DNA from: Apostichopus japonicus
Taxonomy: Eukaryota > Echinodermata > Holothuroidea > Aspidochirotida > Stichopodidae
Reading direction: 5' to 3'
Assembly: GCF_037975245.1 (NCBI RefSeq)
Contig: NC_092574.1
Span: 9,769,713 to 9,833,712, forward strand
Length of the DNA: 64,000 nucleotides
Part shown: positions 47,943-60,945 of the stretch, one piece after another
Layout of the letters: every line of letters starts with the position of its first letter
How positions within the stretch are numbered: position 1 is the first letter of the stretch
Program-made: the position numbers and the translations under genes
The notes under the pieces: model-generated
The model's database searches: none
What the model was told of the DNA's origin: nothing
Seen by the model: only the letters and a program-made list of their open reading frames with translations

Positions 47943-50900
47943 CTGTGTTGTATTATGCTTTACAAAACACATTACAGAACGTTTCCATAGGCTTAAAAGG
48001 TGTAGTAGACCTATTGGTTTATTTACAAGGCCGTTCAAAGGGCAAAACGATTATTGAGTAATATCATCTAGCTTTCATATCGACTTCAATATCCTGTCTT
48101 ATCAAAACAATTGTTTTGGCAAACTAGTCTGTCAGATTATTCATAACATCCTGATATATATACGATATGTGGGGATGTTAAGCGAGGTCAACTTCCAGTT
48201 CCATTTGTAAGGACCAGACAAGTTCTCAAATTGCTCTGTTTTTTTCTTCTACACACTAGAAATAAAACAGAGACAGACAAGAAATAAAAACGGAAAGAAA
48301 AGAATTTCAGGACTGCCTGTTTATTTTTCCACTTCTTTTGGGACACGATATTGCAACATTTATTAAGCAAAAGTGCAAAGAACCACATGTGTGAATCGCA
48401 TACAAAAAAAAATGGCAGTTGCCATGGAGACAATGAGTACACAATAGAAACCAGTGGTTCCTGCAATTATTGAACGTGCATTGAAAATTGTACATAGCTT
48501 CGTGACCTGTGATAGAACCCTTCACCCATTCTGCAAAAAAAAAAAAACAAGTCACGAGACGTCGCGATGTCGCGGAGCGTCCCCTCCCATGTTGTACCTC
48601 GGTAGAGGTTACTTACGACAATGATGACATGGGTGGGTGTTATCTGTGGTACAGGACTATGCGTATTAACTAAAGCACCTAAAGAAGCCATTCCAATCCC
48701 ACAAGCAATGATCAAGCCACATTATTTACAGTAAAGAAATGAAACATATGCAAATGACTAAAAGGAAAGAAGAAAATCAGTATATATATATATCATTATT
48801 CCCCCATGCATTATTTTATTAAGTTTGGTTTCTACTGGAATAAAATGTGTCAAAATTCTTTTACCTCCACCCCCCCCCCCCCCCACCGATTTTGATTGAT
48901 ATTAATTCCGAGTTGAGTTTAGAAAGGCTAGGGTAACAATACCTTTTGTCCAAAAACTATAAATATTGGAAAAGAGAAGACCCTGCCACTACCCTGCCTG
49001 GGATTAAGAGTCGATCCAAAGTCTACTCTTCCAACCAACCAACCAACCAACAGAACCTCTTTTCTGGAAAGGAAAAAAACCCCACTTCAGTTCAACCTGT
49101 GTGATCTTGCCGTACAATTACAACGTCACGATTAATACCATGGCAATTTCTTTACAGCGTTTCTGACCGTCATCATTCACTCTTCGATAACCATTTATAG
49201 GTTTTTTTATTATCCATATTCAAATTTGGTTACATAACACTAATTACCTACCATACAGGATATACATTCAACTTTTTATCTCAATTTAAACCTTTTTATG
49301 AACTTTGTATCATTTTACAGCCTTGCAGTTATACCTCGCCTCACCTTCCCAATTATATTTTTTTCCATTCTTTTTATATATTTCTGTGCAAAGAATCTAT
49401 TTTTCCAAAATTTTTAGTTAAGCAAACTACATGCATGAACTACATAATCTGTGGGGTATCGGTTCCCATGGTGACTGCAAAACCCTCCACTTAAACATGA
49501 ACGCTCACATGACGACATGGAAAATCAGGCATAGGAATCATGCTAATTTTGATATTTGACATGAATATTCATTGTGCTTGTAGTTTCAGTACATCTGTAA
49601 TGAACATCAGTTGATCCAAACTTGTCTATAAATACTGCCTCCTTCTATTTGTAATATTTCCCTTCAACCTCTGCTATCGTTACAAATCTCTTAATAAGGC
49701 ACCCCGACACACACACAATGGCTGCAGAATGAGTCATTGCAACCACATCACCTTGGTAACCTCACAAATAGGCAAAATACCAAGAAATTTGTTGAATGAA
49801 ATGGGATGCTTTCCAACTTGGCTGCTCTGCTCCTGTTGATCTGAATACAAATTCATGAATATTCATTAGCACTGCACTACACTAACATCAGCTAATAAAT
49901 ATATTTTCATAGCTTTAACACCAATATCCATATATCCCATGAGCACCTGTTCCTGGAGTGGCCTCTGCTCATTGTTAAGTTGTACATGTTTACCATGAGG
50001 ACACAATGCCAAGTTTTTTGGCCCTCGGTACGACTGTTCCATTTATCCACGGGACAATGGTACAGCCCAGTCACTGAACCCGTCCAGAGGTACACGGGAA
50101 AATACTTCCTCGTGGTCTGAAGATGGCTATTCCCTTATTATCAAATCACAGCATGCATAACTACAGGTTTGTTCACACCCCCATGCTGGCTTTTAAACTT
50201 GTGAAATGCATTTGAAGTTTACAGGCAAATATTTCTGCATAATCATCATAGCTACACCTTTCATAAATTAAGAGCAGGACTAGATACAAATAACGAGTCA
50301 ACAGCGGGCTAACAGACTTCATACTTTAACAACCGGTGCTTTTTCTGACTTTAAAAAAAAACAGAACACAGTTTAATATTTCTATATATATGACATTAGA
50401 TGAAACAACATTGAAGATCTATCTTAGTAATGTCAATAATTAAGAATACAAGTCGTAATGAAATACTTTAATCATGAATACATGCATCCAAGACGTAACC
50501 TTATAACACAAGGAATAAGGAATACATTCATACTTTTTATACGTCTAGCCCTTTAATTATAATGAATTAAGAAAAAAAAAACAGTAAAGATTTTTTAAGC
50601 TTGGCTTTGTTGTACAAATGAAGATTACATCTCATATCCAAAGGAAAATCATAAACATTTCAACATGCAGTCATATTTGAAAAACAAAATACCCTATGAA
50701 ATGTTTGTTTCCTTCTTTCTTTTATTACAAATTACCAGGTTTCACAAAGCCCATTCATTCTTCATCCATTCAACAAGGTTAATTGTTTTATTCATGCTAT
50801 GCTACACTACACTACATTACTAAACAAACCACATTCCATACAGATCAGCCTCTGTTGACCAGATGCTGTTACTAAAATATTCCCCATTTTCTTTCTTTTG

Positions 50901-52620
50901 TTAAACCTGCGAAAATCAAAAAAAGACCTATATGATAATTACATTATTTTTGTTTTGTTTTCGATACGATTAAAATTGCACTTACTAAGTACCTGTAATC
51001 CTATAACTAAGTTTTAAGTAGGTCTGAATCCAAATCCAATAGGAAAAAAAAAGGTAAAAAAAAGCTATTCTTCAAATACGGAAACAAAATGAAGCATGCC
51101 TATGAAGTGTACATAACACGATGTGTTTATATGAGAGCAAATGCACACCTTATAGGCAGTTTCAAAGTGTTTCTTATTGACATTAGAGAAAAGCAGTGTC
51201 TGCTTGTTTATTATGTTAACATCTTTGGCAAAACAAATTAAAGCAATCCAGATCATTTCCTATCTCCATGGATCGCACATGGCATACTAGCTATTGGATA
51301 AGACTCCTGGCAAGAAATGCTTGTGCAATTTTTTTTTAGTGATTTTTGAGAATAAGCACAAAAAAAAATTACAAAGGATAAATTAGCTAGGGGATTGTTT
51401 CTATTCTTATTTCCGTGTGATGCTCCTGATATCCGCACATAAACAGAGCCGTGCGAGTAAATATTAGCTTCATTGGTAACTGGAACTTTGTACTGCGGCA
51501 TGTCGAGAATTAATTCTAAACATGCCTCTCTCGTCCTGTGAAGAGAGTTTTGTTACAAATATAACGCTAGTCTGATAGTCCTTGATCCACGAGAATATTC
51601 AGAAATATTTCAGCAGAGTGATTTTCAATGTCTTCTTTCACGACAGCAGTTCTAATGTGGTTTAAATTCTTGGCTGGATATTTGAAGTTCAAGAACTAAA
51701 ATTAAGAAAAGTATGTATAAAAAGTGACGTTTGTGCTCCAATGTAATAAGATTACGAACGAGTGGCTTTCTCTCGATCGTGAAGGCAGTTTGTATATGTC
51801 AAAGAGCTGTAGTTATCAGGATTTCTATCACTGTGACATGGCCTCGAAACAGAAACAAAAGACAAACTGTCTCTACACAACATGCATGATATTAACAACA
51901 ATGCAAACATTCAGATAGGTTAAAAAATACAAATGAGAATAACATTTCAGGGAAATACACAAACCGAACCGACACGTGGTCCGGTTACGGAAACCCAGGC
52001 ATGCAAGAAGGAAGGAAGGAGCCTTTATGTGCAACATTCTCATACATATCTACACAAAATACTTACCGAGGAAAGTGATACGACTCAAATGCTTAAAATC
52101 TGTTCTGACAAATACATGGTATTAAGTACTATACATTATGCGACTGGAGTAAATAGACCCTGTACGCTCTGCGATCCTGTTAGCCTAAACTTTAAGAGAA
52201 AAGTAAGGGGGAAAAAAAATAAAGAGAGGAAGAAAACTATTGCCTGGAACATAATGCTGATCCGGTCTAGAGTTAATTCCACTATTTAACAACAACCCAA
52301 TAAACTTATATAATGGAAGCCAAAAAAAAAAAAAAATCCGGACAAAAAAATCTGGACATTTTCATACCGTTGACCTCTGCCCTGACTACTTCCCGTGGAC
52401 ACTCGAGAAAAGCTTCTCGCATCACGGAGTAGGCATATACTTGACTTCCATGTAGCTGTTATAATGCACCTACAAACATAGTACTTGCAAAGAGAGAAAA
52501 AATATATAAAAAAATTGTAATAACGAGAGGGGAGGGACAGTTGAACTCTAACAGTACTGCTTACTAACGTTTACAACCAACTTTCAACAGAAACAAACTT
52601 ATGAAAGGAAATTTGACTTG
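47943..52620. other. no coding exon recognised; right part may hold the 3' untranslated region of the minus-strand gene
   Basis: AT-rich with TA and C tracts (48780-48793, 48868-48882) and CCAA repeats (49038-49060). Downstream of the minus-strand stop at 52621 the sequence would be 3' untranslated; several TTTATT words (AATAAA on the minus strand) are candidate polyadenylation signals, and I cannot pick one. A minus-strand frame near 48619-48693 ends at a fair donor (GTAAGT) but lacks an acceptor. Confidence 0.45.
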
Positions 52621-52862
52621 TCATTTTAAAAGTAGCGATTCTTCCTCTAGCTCTCTGCCTTTTTGTCCTTCTTCTTCTTTGACAAGAATGATGGCGTTCG
52701 GAACTTCTTCTTCTTCTTGGTCGGCGAGAGGAACGAGTCCTTCGAGGGGGAACCTTCCACGCTCTGACTGCCCTCGGGGGTGGGGAGGGTGCCTGTCATC
52801 GTTGTCTTCCTTCTCGCCGTTCAAGATACTGACTGTGGTTGTTTCTACCGTCCCCAGTTGAT
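52621..52862 (-). CDS. terminal coding exon, minus-strand gene, unrecognised
   Basis: Read on the minus strand, CTCTTTCAG (acceptor) opens a frame beginning two bases into a codon: QLGTVETTTVSILNGEKED, then DNDDRHPPHPRGQSERGRFP, a block of Glu (DQEEEEVPN, KEEEGQKGRELEEES) and LLLK before TGA at 52621-52623. The other two frames contain early stops. The tail is highly charged, likely disordered, and has no membrane segment or known domain. The entry phase (two bases) matches the exit phase (one base, G) of the exon at 53769-53937, giving GAT (Asp) at the joint. That phase agreement across a 0.9-kb intron is the main support for one gene. Confidence 0.72.
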
Positions 52863-53037
52863 CTGAAAGAGTTGTGAAGAGAGAGAGAGGATGGAAAACT
52901 GCGATCGTACAAGAGAGACATTGACGAGATCATAATTAAATTCTACCATGACTGTATCAAACCTAACAGAAATGCACCTATTTATGCATGTGATGTATTG
53001 AGTGGGCCATAGTATGGTCTCTCATGGCTTTAGGACT

Positions 53038-53076
53038 TACATACATACATACACACACATACATACTCTAGCCAAC
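53038..53076. repeat. (CATA)n/(CA)n microsatellite in the last intron of the minus-strand gene
   Basis: CATACATACATACACACACATACATA-type run; a (CT)n run follows at 53218-53236. Confidence 0.9.
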
Positions 53077-53768
53077 TTATTTTAAGTTTTAAGAGGGTTG
53101 TGCTGGGTTAAGAGAGAGGAAGCTGGAGAATACAGGACTAAAATGAATTGTAAGATCACAATCCACAGCTAGGTTATGTAGCCGCTTCTTGAACAGGAGG
53201 AATGACAATGACCTTCAGCTCTCTCTCTCTCTCTCTCCACCAGCGGTAAGTGGTAAACTCTGGCAGACTATTACCTCCGTGAATGGTCACAGTCTTGGTT
53301 GTAATTTTCGGGGGTTGGGATGATAGCGGAGTTTTACAGAATTGGAGTGGGAGGGTAGGAGCAGGATTTTAATGTGGTGGGATGGGGAGGGGCGTAGCAT
53401 GATTTAAGCTAGAAATGGAACTGCTGAGGAGAGATTCAAATCTGTGTTGCGGAGGAGGAAACGTATGGAGATGGGTTTTCTCACTCTCCTTAAAGAGTGA
53501 AACAGACAGACTTATACTGACAACATCTAAAGTAGGGTGTAAGTCTGTCTTTCATGGCAATTCCCTTTCCTTGGGAGGGGTAGGGGAAGGGAAGGGGGGA
53601 CAAGGGCTGAAAGGTCCCAAAACTGTGTCAGTGAGCCCTCATATCAGACCAATATGCCCTTCCCCTGGACCCCCCACGCCACCCACCCAAAAAAGAAACC
53701 GGTTAAAAATTAAAAAAGGCCGGTAAAAAAAAATATCTACAGGACTTGTTAAAATGAGATGAACAAAC

Positions 53769-53937
53769 CTTGACCAGTTTTGTCTGCAATTTCTTCCTTG
53801 TAACCAAAGATTTCTCTCTTTGACATCGACGTGAATGGATTGGGAGCGTAGGCCGTGTACAGTACAGCCTCGTCTTGGTACTCCCTCTGGATAATTCCTT
53901 TAGACTTGGCGTAGACTTGATTGTACAGGTCGATTCG
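53769..53937 (-). CDS. internal exon, minus-strand gene, unrecognised
   Basis: On the minus strand, TTTGCCCTCCTCAG (acceptor) precedes a 169-nt open frame reading RIDLYNQVYAKSKGIIQREY, then QDEAVLYTAYAPNPFTSMSK and REIFGYKEEIADKTGQ, ending at AAG|GTTTGT (donor). The composition is that of a folded protein: mixed hydrophobic and charged, without repeats, unlike the low-complexity terminal exon. I do not recognise the family. It enters in phase 0, so the exon at 56013-56204, which leaves one base over, cannot join directly; at least one small exon between them is missing from my reading. Confidence 0.72.
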
Positions 53938-56012
53938 CTGAGGAGGGCAAACTCAAGCTGTTAATTCATATTTATAAAACCTCTGTTGTGTTTCTCTCGT
54001 CCCTCTTTTGACCAAGACAAGAATCAGCAGAGGATGAAACCATTCTTCACATTTGTCAGTTTAATTTTCTCCATGTGTAATATAATATAATTCATACTTC
54101 TGTGTTATATGTGTTTAATAGAAAATTAACAAATACTTAATTCTTCCATTTGTAATATATATATATAATGGCGGCCATCATGGCATGAAAATATGACATA
54201 AAATATTGCAGAAAGACTGTCAAATATACATCCCTCTCTCAAGATGGAAAGCAGAAATGTGATAGTGTTATTTTTGATATAATGTACATGCAGAGGTTCG
54301 TCATAATAATAATTATATGGATAAATGCATAATAGGTTTAATAATTCCTATCAACTTTACACTTGCATATATATGTTCAAGCTTCACTGAGATGATAGCA
54401 AAAAGCAATAAAAAGTAAGACCCGTAACTCTTGACAGGAGGAACTCTAAACAGGTAAATTTTTCAACAACAGGTTGGAAAAATGACAGTAACCAGTGACA
54501 AAAGCTTGTAACGGTTCATCCAAACCCAGGAAGGAAGTGATCATTGACCGTCACAAACGCCCATTACGATAATTACAACCAAATTTAACTAAAGGCAACT
54601 GTACTGCTTTCTCTTTGTTTCATAGTCTCCTTTTAAATTTCTTGTTTCTTCATTCTTCTCTCAACAGTTCAAAGAAGCTTGTCACATTTAATAACAATGG
54701 CTTTTAAGAGTCCAAGGAAGTAGAGAAAAAGAATGCCACAAAATATGACAACTTAACATGGTCCTGGAGTGAATGCTGATTGGTCGAATCATCCAGACAA
54801 TGACAGCATTGTACATTAAGCACGACATGCAGAACAACACTGACCACAAATCTTGATATGGCGTGACATTTCCCTCATTTCAGCCCCCCTCTGACGGCTA
54901 AAGATCTCCCATCCTCCACCCCGTCCCAACCCAAGTGGAAACTTCAATGTGAAGGGGAATATTACCAGAATTTGGCCCAAGAAAATATTATTATTCAAAA
55001 ATTTTGAATTTTGGCATTCATATTATATAACATTATAACAAATATTTGGAATAATAAGTTTGAAAATATAATGTGAGTGCAAGCATGCAAAGAAAAAAAA
55101 AGGAATACATGAAAACTTGAAATGTGAGCAGGTACAGGCAAAGCAGTTAATGTGCAGATAAATAAAAGGAGGAAGAATACAGAACCAAAACCAAAAAGAA
55201 AGGAATACTTGGGGACCCTTTCTATTCATACATCTAATTTGGTGGAAGAGTAGGTATAAATACCATTGCGGGGATATTTGTCTGGTTTAGTGGTAAATAT
55301 AACACATTTTACCATGCCCCAAACTGACTTCAATTCTTTAAGGGCATTCAAACAATAAACATCCACTAACTTTGTGTCAAAATATGAGCTCTCTGTTACA
55401 TATGTGATGGTGTGTTAGCACATTGCATATAACTCCTGACTATTCTGTCATTTGTGAATAGGACTGCATAATGCAATTTTAGTCTAGTATGTTAATTATT
55501 TAATGATGTCAATTTTCCTCACGATGAGCTTCATTCTCAAAAGTTATACGGTCTATACTTACATTTTATGCCTTTGTTTGCTAGCTGGGTCATCTACTTG
55601 GTTATTTTTCAGTGGAACAGGTGTCACTTAACTGTTTCTTCTCCTCTTTACTGCTTGCATGTGTTCCTCTCATTCCCAAATTTGTCCATCAACTTCATGC
55701 TCCAGTACTCCTGTTTCAAAAGGAATATAAATAATATCAAAGGCTCTATGTTCACATACTGGGTAATCACTAATCACAATAAATCCCATTCCAACCCCAT
55801 AGCTTGACGCACACACACACATCTAATCAAATACAAACACATGCTGTTCAAAAGCTGTTATTTCCTATCCACAGTTGGTTTGGTCTACCAAACATAGTCT
55901 GAAACTCTCTACAAAGACAACGATGCACAAAGCTGACCTTGGCAACCTAGGATAAGGAATTATATTTTACCCAGCCCAGACACAATAACATGTGCATATC
56001 AACATTACTTAC
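53938..56012. other. probable intron of the minus-strand gene
   Basis: Two kilobases between two exons of apparently one gene. The phase mismatch implies an unrecognised exon in here. I tested the segment before the GTAAGT-type donor near 55562, but its frames contain stops. Confidence 0.45.
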
Positions 56013-56204
56013 TATAGGATGAGCTCCAGGTATGGCTGCCTTTCCCAGGAACAAGTACACCCCACTGCCTCTGAGTAGTGGGCTGATGAGGGACGTCCGT
56101 GTGGTGATCGATCAGTTCAAGTGCAGCTTGTAGATTGCTCAACAGCATGTCTCTTCCCAGTCCTGCTGTCAGTACACTACAAAAGTCAGCCAACCAGTTT
56201 GGAC
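56013..56204 (-). CDS. internal exon, minus-strand gene, unrecognised
   Basis: On the minus strand, TTACATGTAG (acceptor) precedes a 192-nt frame reading PNWLADFCSVLTAGLGRDML, LSNLQAALELIDHHTDVPHQ and PTTQRQWGVLVPGKGSHTWS, ending SSYS at TATA|GTAAGT, a strong donor. The peptide has the alternating hydrophobic pattern of alpha-helical repeat or solenoid proteins. I do not recognise the family. Its 5' side abuts, in opposite orientation, the transposase relic beginning at about 56227, so the next upstream intron appears to have received a transposon. Confidence 0.65.
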
Positions 56205-56226
56205 CTACATGTAATGAAAGAAATTA

Positions 56227-57548
56227 ATGAAAATGATATGGCACAAAAGAATGGGTCTAATAAAGAAGACACTGCAACTGGGTGGCCTCTCCAAGGACTC
56301 TCCAATTCATGCAGAATATGTTCATCAACATAACAACCCTCTGAGTAATGCAAGAAGTAAGACTCCATTTGCTCCTGCAAGCCAATGCAGAGATGTGACT
56401 GTTGAGAATGTCGCCATGGATAAATATTTATTAGTTACCATCACAGTATTAAACAAGTTGTCCTTAATGGGTGAAATGAAAAGAAGAAGGGATCACATGG
56501 TACAATGTCCAGACCATGAGAGCTGTTCAGCAAAGATGCCCTATTTCGGAGATGAACAAAATGGTGGAAAGATTTGCGAATCCAAATTACTTACAGGTAA
56601 GAATCCACTAATGGTCAAGTGTCTCACAACTGATGCTGATGGCAAGGCATGTCAAGGGTTCAGTAGTACAATGGCTGTAACTATTCATTCTGAAACAGAG
56701 AACCTGTTAGATCAAGTTCACCTACTCAAGTCACTCCGCAGAGCACTGACTAAAGCAGTATTCTTCTCTGATATGTTCCTGCAAAAACTGTGACTAAGAA
56801 GCGCTTGACACAAAAGCGCTTTGCAGAGGAGTTGACCTACCATGTACAGGCAGAGGTGACTGCTTGCAGGAGAGCACTCAAATATGACCACTGCAACGTT
56901 GTGAAAGCTTTATCAACTTGCTTAGACTGCCTTGCAAAATGCTACAGTGGAAATCATTCACATTGCCCAAAGAATTTATTTCTATGCAAGAGGGGCAGGA
57001 AGTACACATTTCCATGTATGCCAAATGCTGCAAAGGGTTCTCTGCTAATATCCCACACTAACAGCAGGAAGCTAAAAAAAATACTTGAGACACGCACCTG
57101 CAGCAAGCATTATGGTCCACTCGTTTTGAGACTTCCACTCAAAAAGCAAAGGCAGTCTTATAAGGCTTTCAAGGTGACCAACCCAACATAGTACCACATT
57201 TTCATGCAATATTCAGTACAGGGACCAGTGCCATACACATAACAAATAATGTGCCTGAAGAGTCCGTAGCCAGGAAGATGGAAGCTGCAATATTAAAGGT
57301 GAGCTCAAATAGTCCACGGTTTCCAGACTCTGAAATAGATGCAAAGAAAACAGCAATGTGATGAATTACGCAGAGCATACAGATGGAGGATAACATATCT
57401 CAGAGAGAGAACATACAAGCTACATGGTAGAACTAAAAACATAAACCTGCCCAGTATTTATAAAAGAGATCAACTGATTCATGACCGCAGTTACTCTAGG
57501 ATGAAAAACTACACTGATGATGATGAAGATGACAATATTTATCAGTGA
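56227..57548 (+). pseudogene. DDE transposase relic, Mutator-like or Kolobok type
   Basis: Three frames in order. 56227-56793 (188 codons) has C-x5-C (residues 94-100), a CLTTDADGKACQGF segment (132-145) fitting the second catalytic Asp region, and D-x2-H (162-165) with HLLKSLRRALTKA. 56790-57191 (133 codons) starts by overlapping the previous stop and has DCLAKCYSGNHSHC (46-59), a Cys/His cluster I associate with this transposase group. 57339-57548 continues with DELRRAYRWRITYLRERTYK. Intervening stops and frame changes near 56790, 57190 and 57340 break the gene. Terminal repeats were not found, so superfamily (Mutator-like versus Kolobok) is left open. It lies antisense to the host gene. 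Confidence 0.6.
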
Positions 57549-60209
57549 TGCCAGTAATTTGTAAACTGAGTCCTATCCACACTCACTGTGATGAGTTAAA
57601 ACAGTATCACTCAGTCAGGGAAGTAAGCAATCAAGCTGATGACCATGACCTTGGCAAGTGCCATCAAAGTTGCAAGGCCTTCTGCTGTTGTTTGCACTGC
57701 AAGATACTGCTGAGAGACGTGACACCTCTCTCCACATGTAGGCTGTTGTGGCATATGTAGGAGATGTCAAATGGTTTGGTCCTTAAAACTTGTTTTTTTT
57801 TTTGCACAATACTTTGAAGAGCCTCTATGTCAGAATGTGGACCCTGCTGTCTGTTCTCTAAGTTGCCAGGGGGAGCATTGTGATAATGTCATATGCTGGT
57901 GCCCCTGGCTTACTGATGGTATAGGCACCTGTCCACATTCTGCATCCCATTGTGCCACTTGCTGGGGCTGATGTATGTTTTGCCAACTTTTCATTTATGT
58001 CATCAGCCCATGCCATGCATCCAATCTTGGTCTGACATTGTAAAAGTGTGAGCTTTCCAGTTACATGTCTAAATGTATATAGGCCTATGCTTATTCTGAA
58101 TGCAGCTTGGGGCTCAGTTCAGCTGATACTTAAACCACATTGAGTAGTAATGTATGCTTTTAAACTACTGACTGTCCCTTTTGAGCTGCTAGGTACACTG
58201 CACGAAAGTAGGCTAGTCACCAGATGTACAACTTCAGTCCCGCAGATTTTAGTTGTTATATAGCCTAACATTAAAATTAGTGGCTCCATATACCATCCTT
58301 TACTTCATCTCAGTAGCAGACAGCTCAAAACAGACACACACAGTTGATACAGTCCATGAACATGTTCTCCCAATTTAATCATTACTTCATCAGTGCATTT
58401 TTGGGAATATTGTGTACCAATGTGTTACTTCCGTGGCAATCTCTACCATAATATTGGGATATTTTGGTGATATTTCATGAAACTTGGCACTTATATCACT
58501 CAAGCTTAAAATGATGAGATGTTTTGTAATATTTCATGATTACACTTCATTATACTCAACACCTTCAGCTATAATCAAGGCTGATAGAGTTTAAATTAGT
58601 ATCAGTGTGGCAATGCTACACAGCAGTTCACATATTGCACTTTAATGAAAAGAACAGCTTAAGAAAATGCAGCAATGCATGTGACAATCACTTTAATATT
58701 GGGAATTTTCTTACTAACTTTAACTTCCTTTGCAGATAAAGTTCTACTTCTCATCTGAATCTTCACTGCATTATCTTAACTTCCTTTCTGGAATGACTAC
58801 TTGTTGTGTTGGATGTTGTTGGGATGTCCCATGCTTCTGAAGTTGATAGGCAACTGTCATTTTGTTGTGCAAGTTGAAAATAACACTGCTTATATGTTGG
58901 ATGGCTCCATAACAGTCACCGATGATTCATGGAAACTATATAGTGGATCTTCACTATCAAATAAGTTACATGTACTACTTAGTGAGTGTAAGTCTGTGAT
59001 GGTATAAGCTCTAAGGTGCTGGGTATTACTTTCACTTTTCCTCTTTGAGGTAGCTGAGAGGTTTCCACACCTACCCATGCAATCATCCCATTCTTAATCA
59101 TAAAGTTGAAATTTGATTTATTCTTGAATATGAAACTTTTTTCCTAATTTAAAGTTGCTAACTCTTCAACTTGTTTCTGTACTTTTAAGGTGAGGTCATA
59201 GATAGCCAATGTGAGGAGTTTATAAATACTGATTTAGTTCCATTATATATGTCTAGTTTTTCACTCACTTCTCCAGTGCAAATACAAAATATAAGCCATC
59301 GTTGAATAACCTTGCAGGGTCTGGCATAATTATAATTGTGTGACAATGCTGGATCTTTTAGACACTGTACAGTCTGATGAAAAAGAAAATGAATGAGATT
59401 ACAGCAAATACGGTTGTGTGCAGCTACTGTAGTAATGGTGATGTTGAACAACAAAGTTGATTTTATCAATATCTATAAACATCTACAGCTCAAAATACTT
59501 TTCATGAAACTTACACTTGATCACTACATAGCTCTTAGCATCAAATTTGTATAATGGCAAAGTACAGTGATAAGTAAAAACTCTGGCTTTCTTATAATTA
59601 ATGTATTGTATGACTCTACAACATCATATACATGACATTCCCTATCAAAGCAATCAGTGTCCATTTAAAATCTTGGTTATCAGTAGGGCTCATTTATTAA
59701 AATTACAATTCATTCTTCTTAATTTTAGTTAACCATAAACATAGCTTGAAAAACAGATCTTGTCTCTTACTATTTTCATGACCAGTACTGCATGTGGATT
59801 CCTAACATAGTTCATGATCAGCTATCTGTGGTATTCTGTTCGTCAAGTGTTTGTGTAATGCGGTTGAGCAAGATTCTTTCCAGTAATGCCGTTGGAAAAG
59901 GGAAGATCACTGATGGAATAAATTAAAACAATTAAATGATACCTTAAATAACTGTTGACCACCTGATAAACATACTTATATTCTTAAATCCAGATTAGTA
60001 ATAGTAATATACCAAACGTGTTCATCTGTGGGTGCGAGAGCAATTAGTTACTCTGTCACTGTGAATTTCCCTCATGCAGTGACATTGCTGGCACGACTCT
60101 TGCTCAGCCTATTCTTGTTAGTTTGTGACTTTTGGAGTTTAAGACAATGACATCTGGTATAACTAATATTAGCAAACATGAAAAAGTCAGTGAAGGATAA
60201 ATTGTCAAC
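57549..60209. other. no gene recognised; may include transposon remainder
   Basis: Further frames such as 57771-57971 and 58801-59007 (plus) lack motifs I can assign. The right end of the transposon that carried the 56-57.5-kb transposase probably lies here but I see no terminal repeat. Confidence 0.4.
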
Positions 60210-60945
60210 ATGATACACAATCTTGAAAACCTGAATCAAGTCACCACGTAACCTCCAGTATGTTGAGATTCAACAGTTGTAACCGCCTATAAAGTATAAT
60301 AAGGGGCACCTTTAAGGAACTAATTATCCTAGTAGCCTTTCTCTGGACCTTTTCGAGAAGGCCTACTTCCTTATCCTTAACAAAATATTGGTTCCAAGCC
60401 TGCACAACATACTCCATATGAGGCCTAGCCAACTGCTTATAAAGCCTAACAACTATGTCCTCTAAAGTTGCAGAAAACTGAAGTTCCTCTTGATCATACC
60501 TAAACCCCTATTACTTCTTTTTAGCAGCTTCGAGACAATGTTTAGAAGGTTGCAGAGATGAGTCAATGTAGATACCTAGGCCTAGGTCTCATTCAACAAA
60601 GTCCTCCTGTAACTCCTCACCATTAAGATTGTAGGTATACTTTTGGTTACTTCTACCAATATGCATCACCTTGCATTTATCAATATTAAAAAGCATTTGC
60701 CATCCCTGAGACCATCAAAAAACGTTATCCAAATGCATTTGAAATTTTTCAATCTCAGAATCGCTATTGAAAGTAACCTCAGTCAGAAGAATACAGTTTG
60801 GTGTCATCATCAAACTAAATCTTAGCTGTACACAATTAATATCTCCGTCAATGTCATTTATATAGGCAACAAACAACAAGGGACCCAAAACAGAACCTTG
60901 TGGAACCCCACTAGTACTGTCCTGCCAATCACAACAACATTAACA
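60210..60945 (-). pseudogene. LINE reverse transcriptase fragment with frameshifts
   Basis: On the minus strand, in order: STSGVPQGSVLGPLLFVAYI (reverse transcriptase box before the catalytic site); then, one frame over, FDDDTKLYSSD in place of the usual FADDTKLYS; GWQMLFNIDKCKVMHIGRSN; DLGLGIYIDSSLQPSKHCLE; and finally RPHMEYVVQAWNQYFVKD with LEKVQRKATRII. This order matches CR1/Jockey-type LINEs. Several frame changes and stops disable it. The Ala-to-Asp change in the catalytic box is one base (GCT to GAT) and is best read as decay. The 5' part of the element is missing. Confidence 0.9.

Noticed and set aside
48619-48710. Minus-strand hydrophobic frame LIIACGIGMASLGALV ending at GTAAGT
   Set aside because: Good donor but no acceptor upstream and an in-frame stop just before it; could be a first exon, but evidence is too thin.
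56121-56333. Plus-strand frame over the 56.0-56.2-kb minus-strand exon
   Set aside because: Opposite-strand shadow; the minus strand has acceptor, donor and the longer clean frame.
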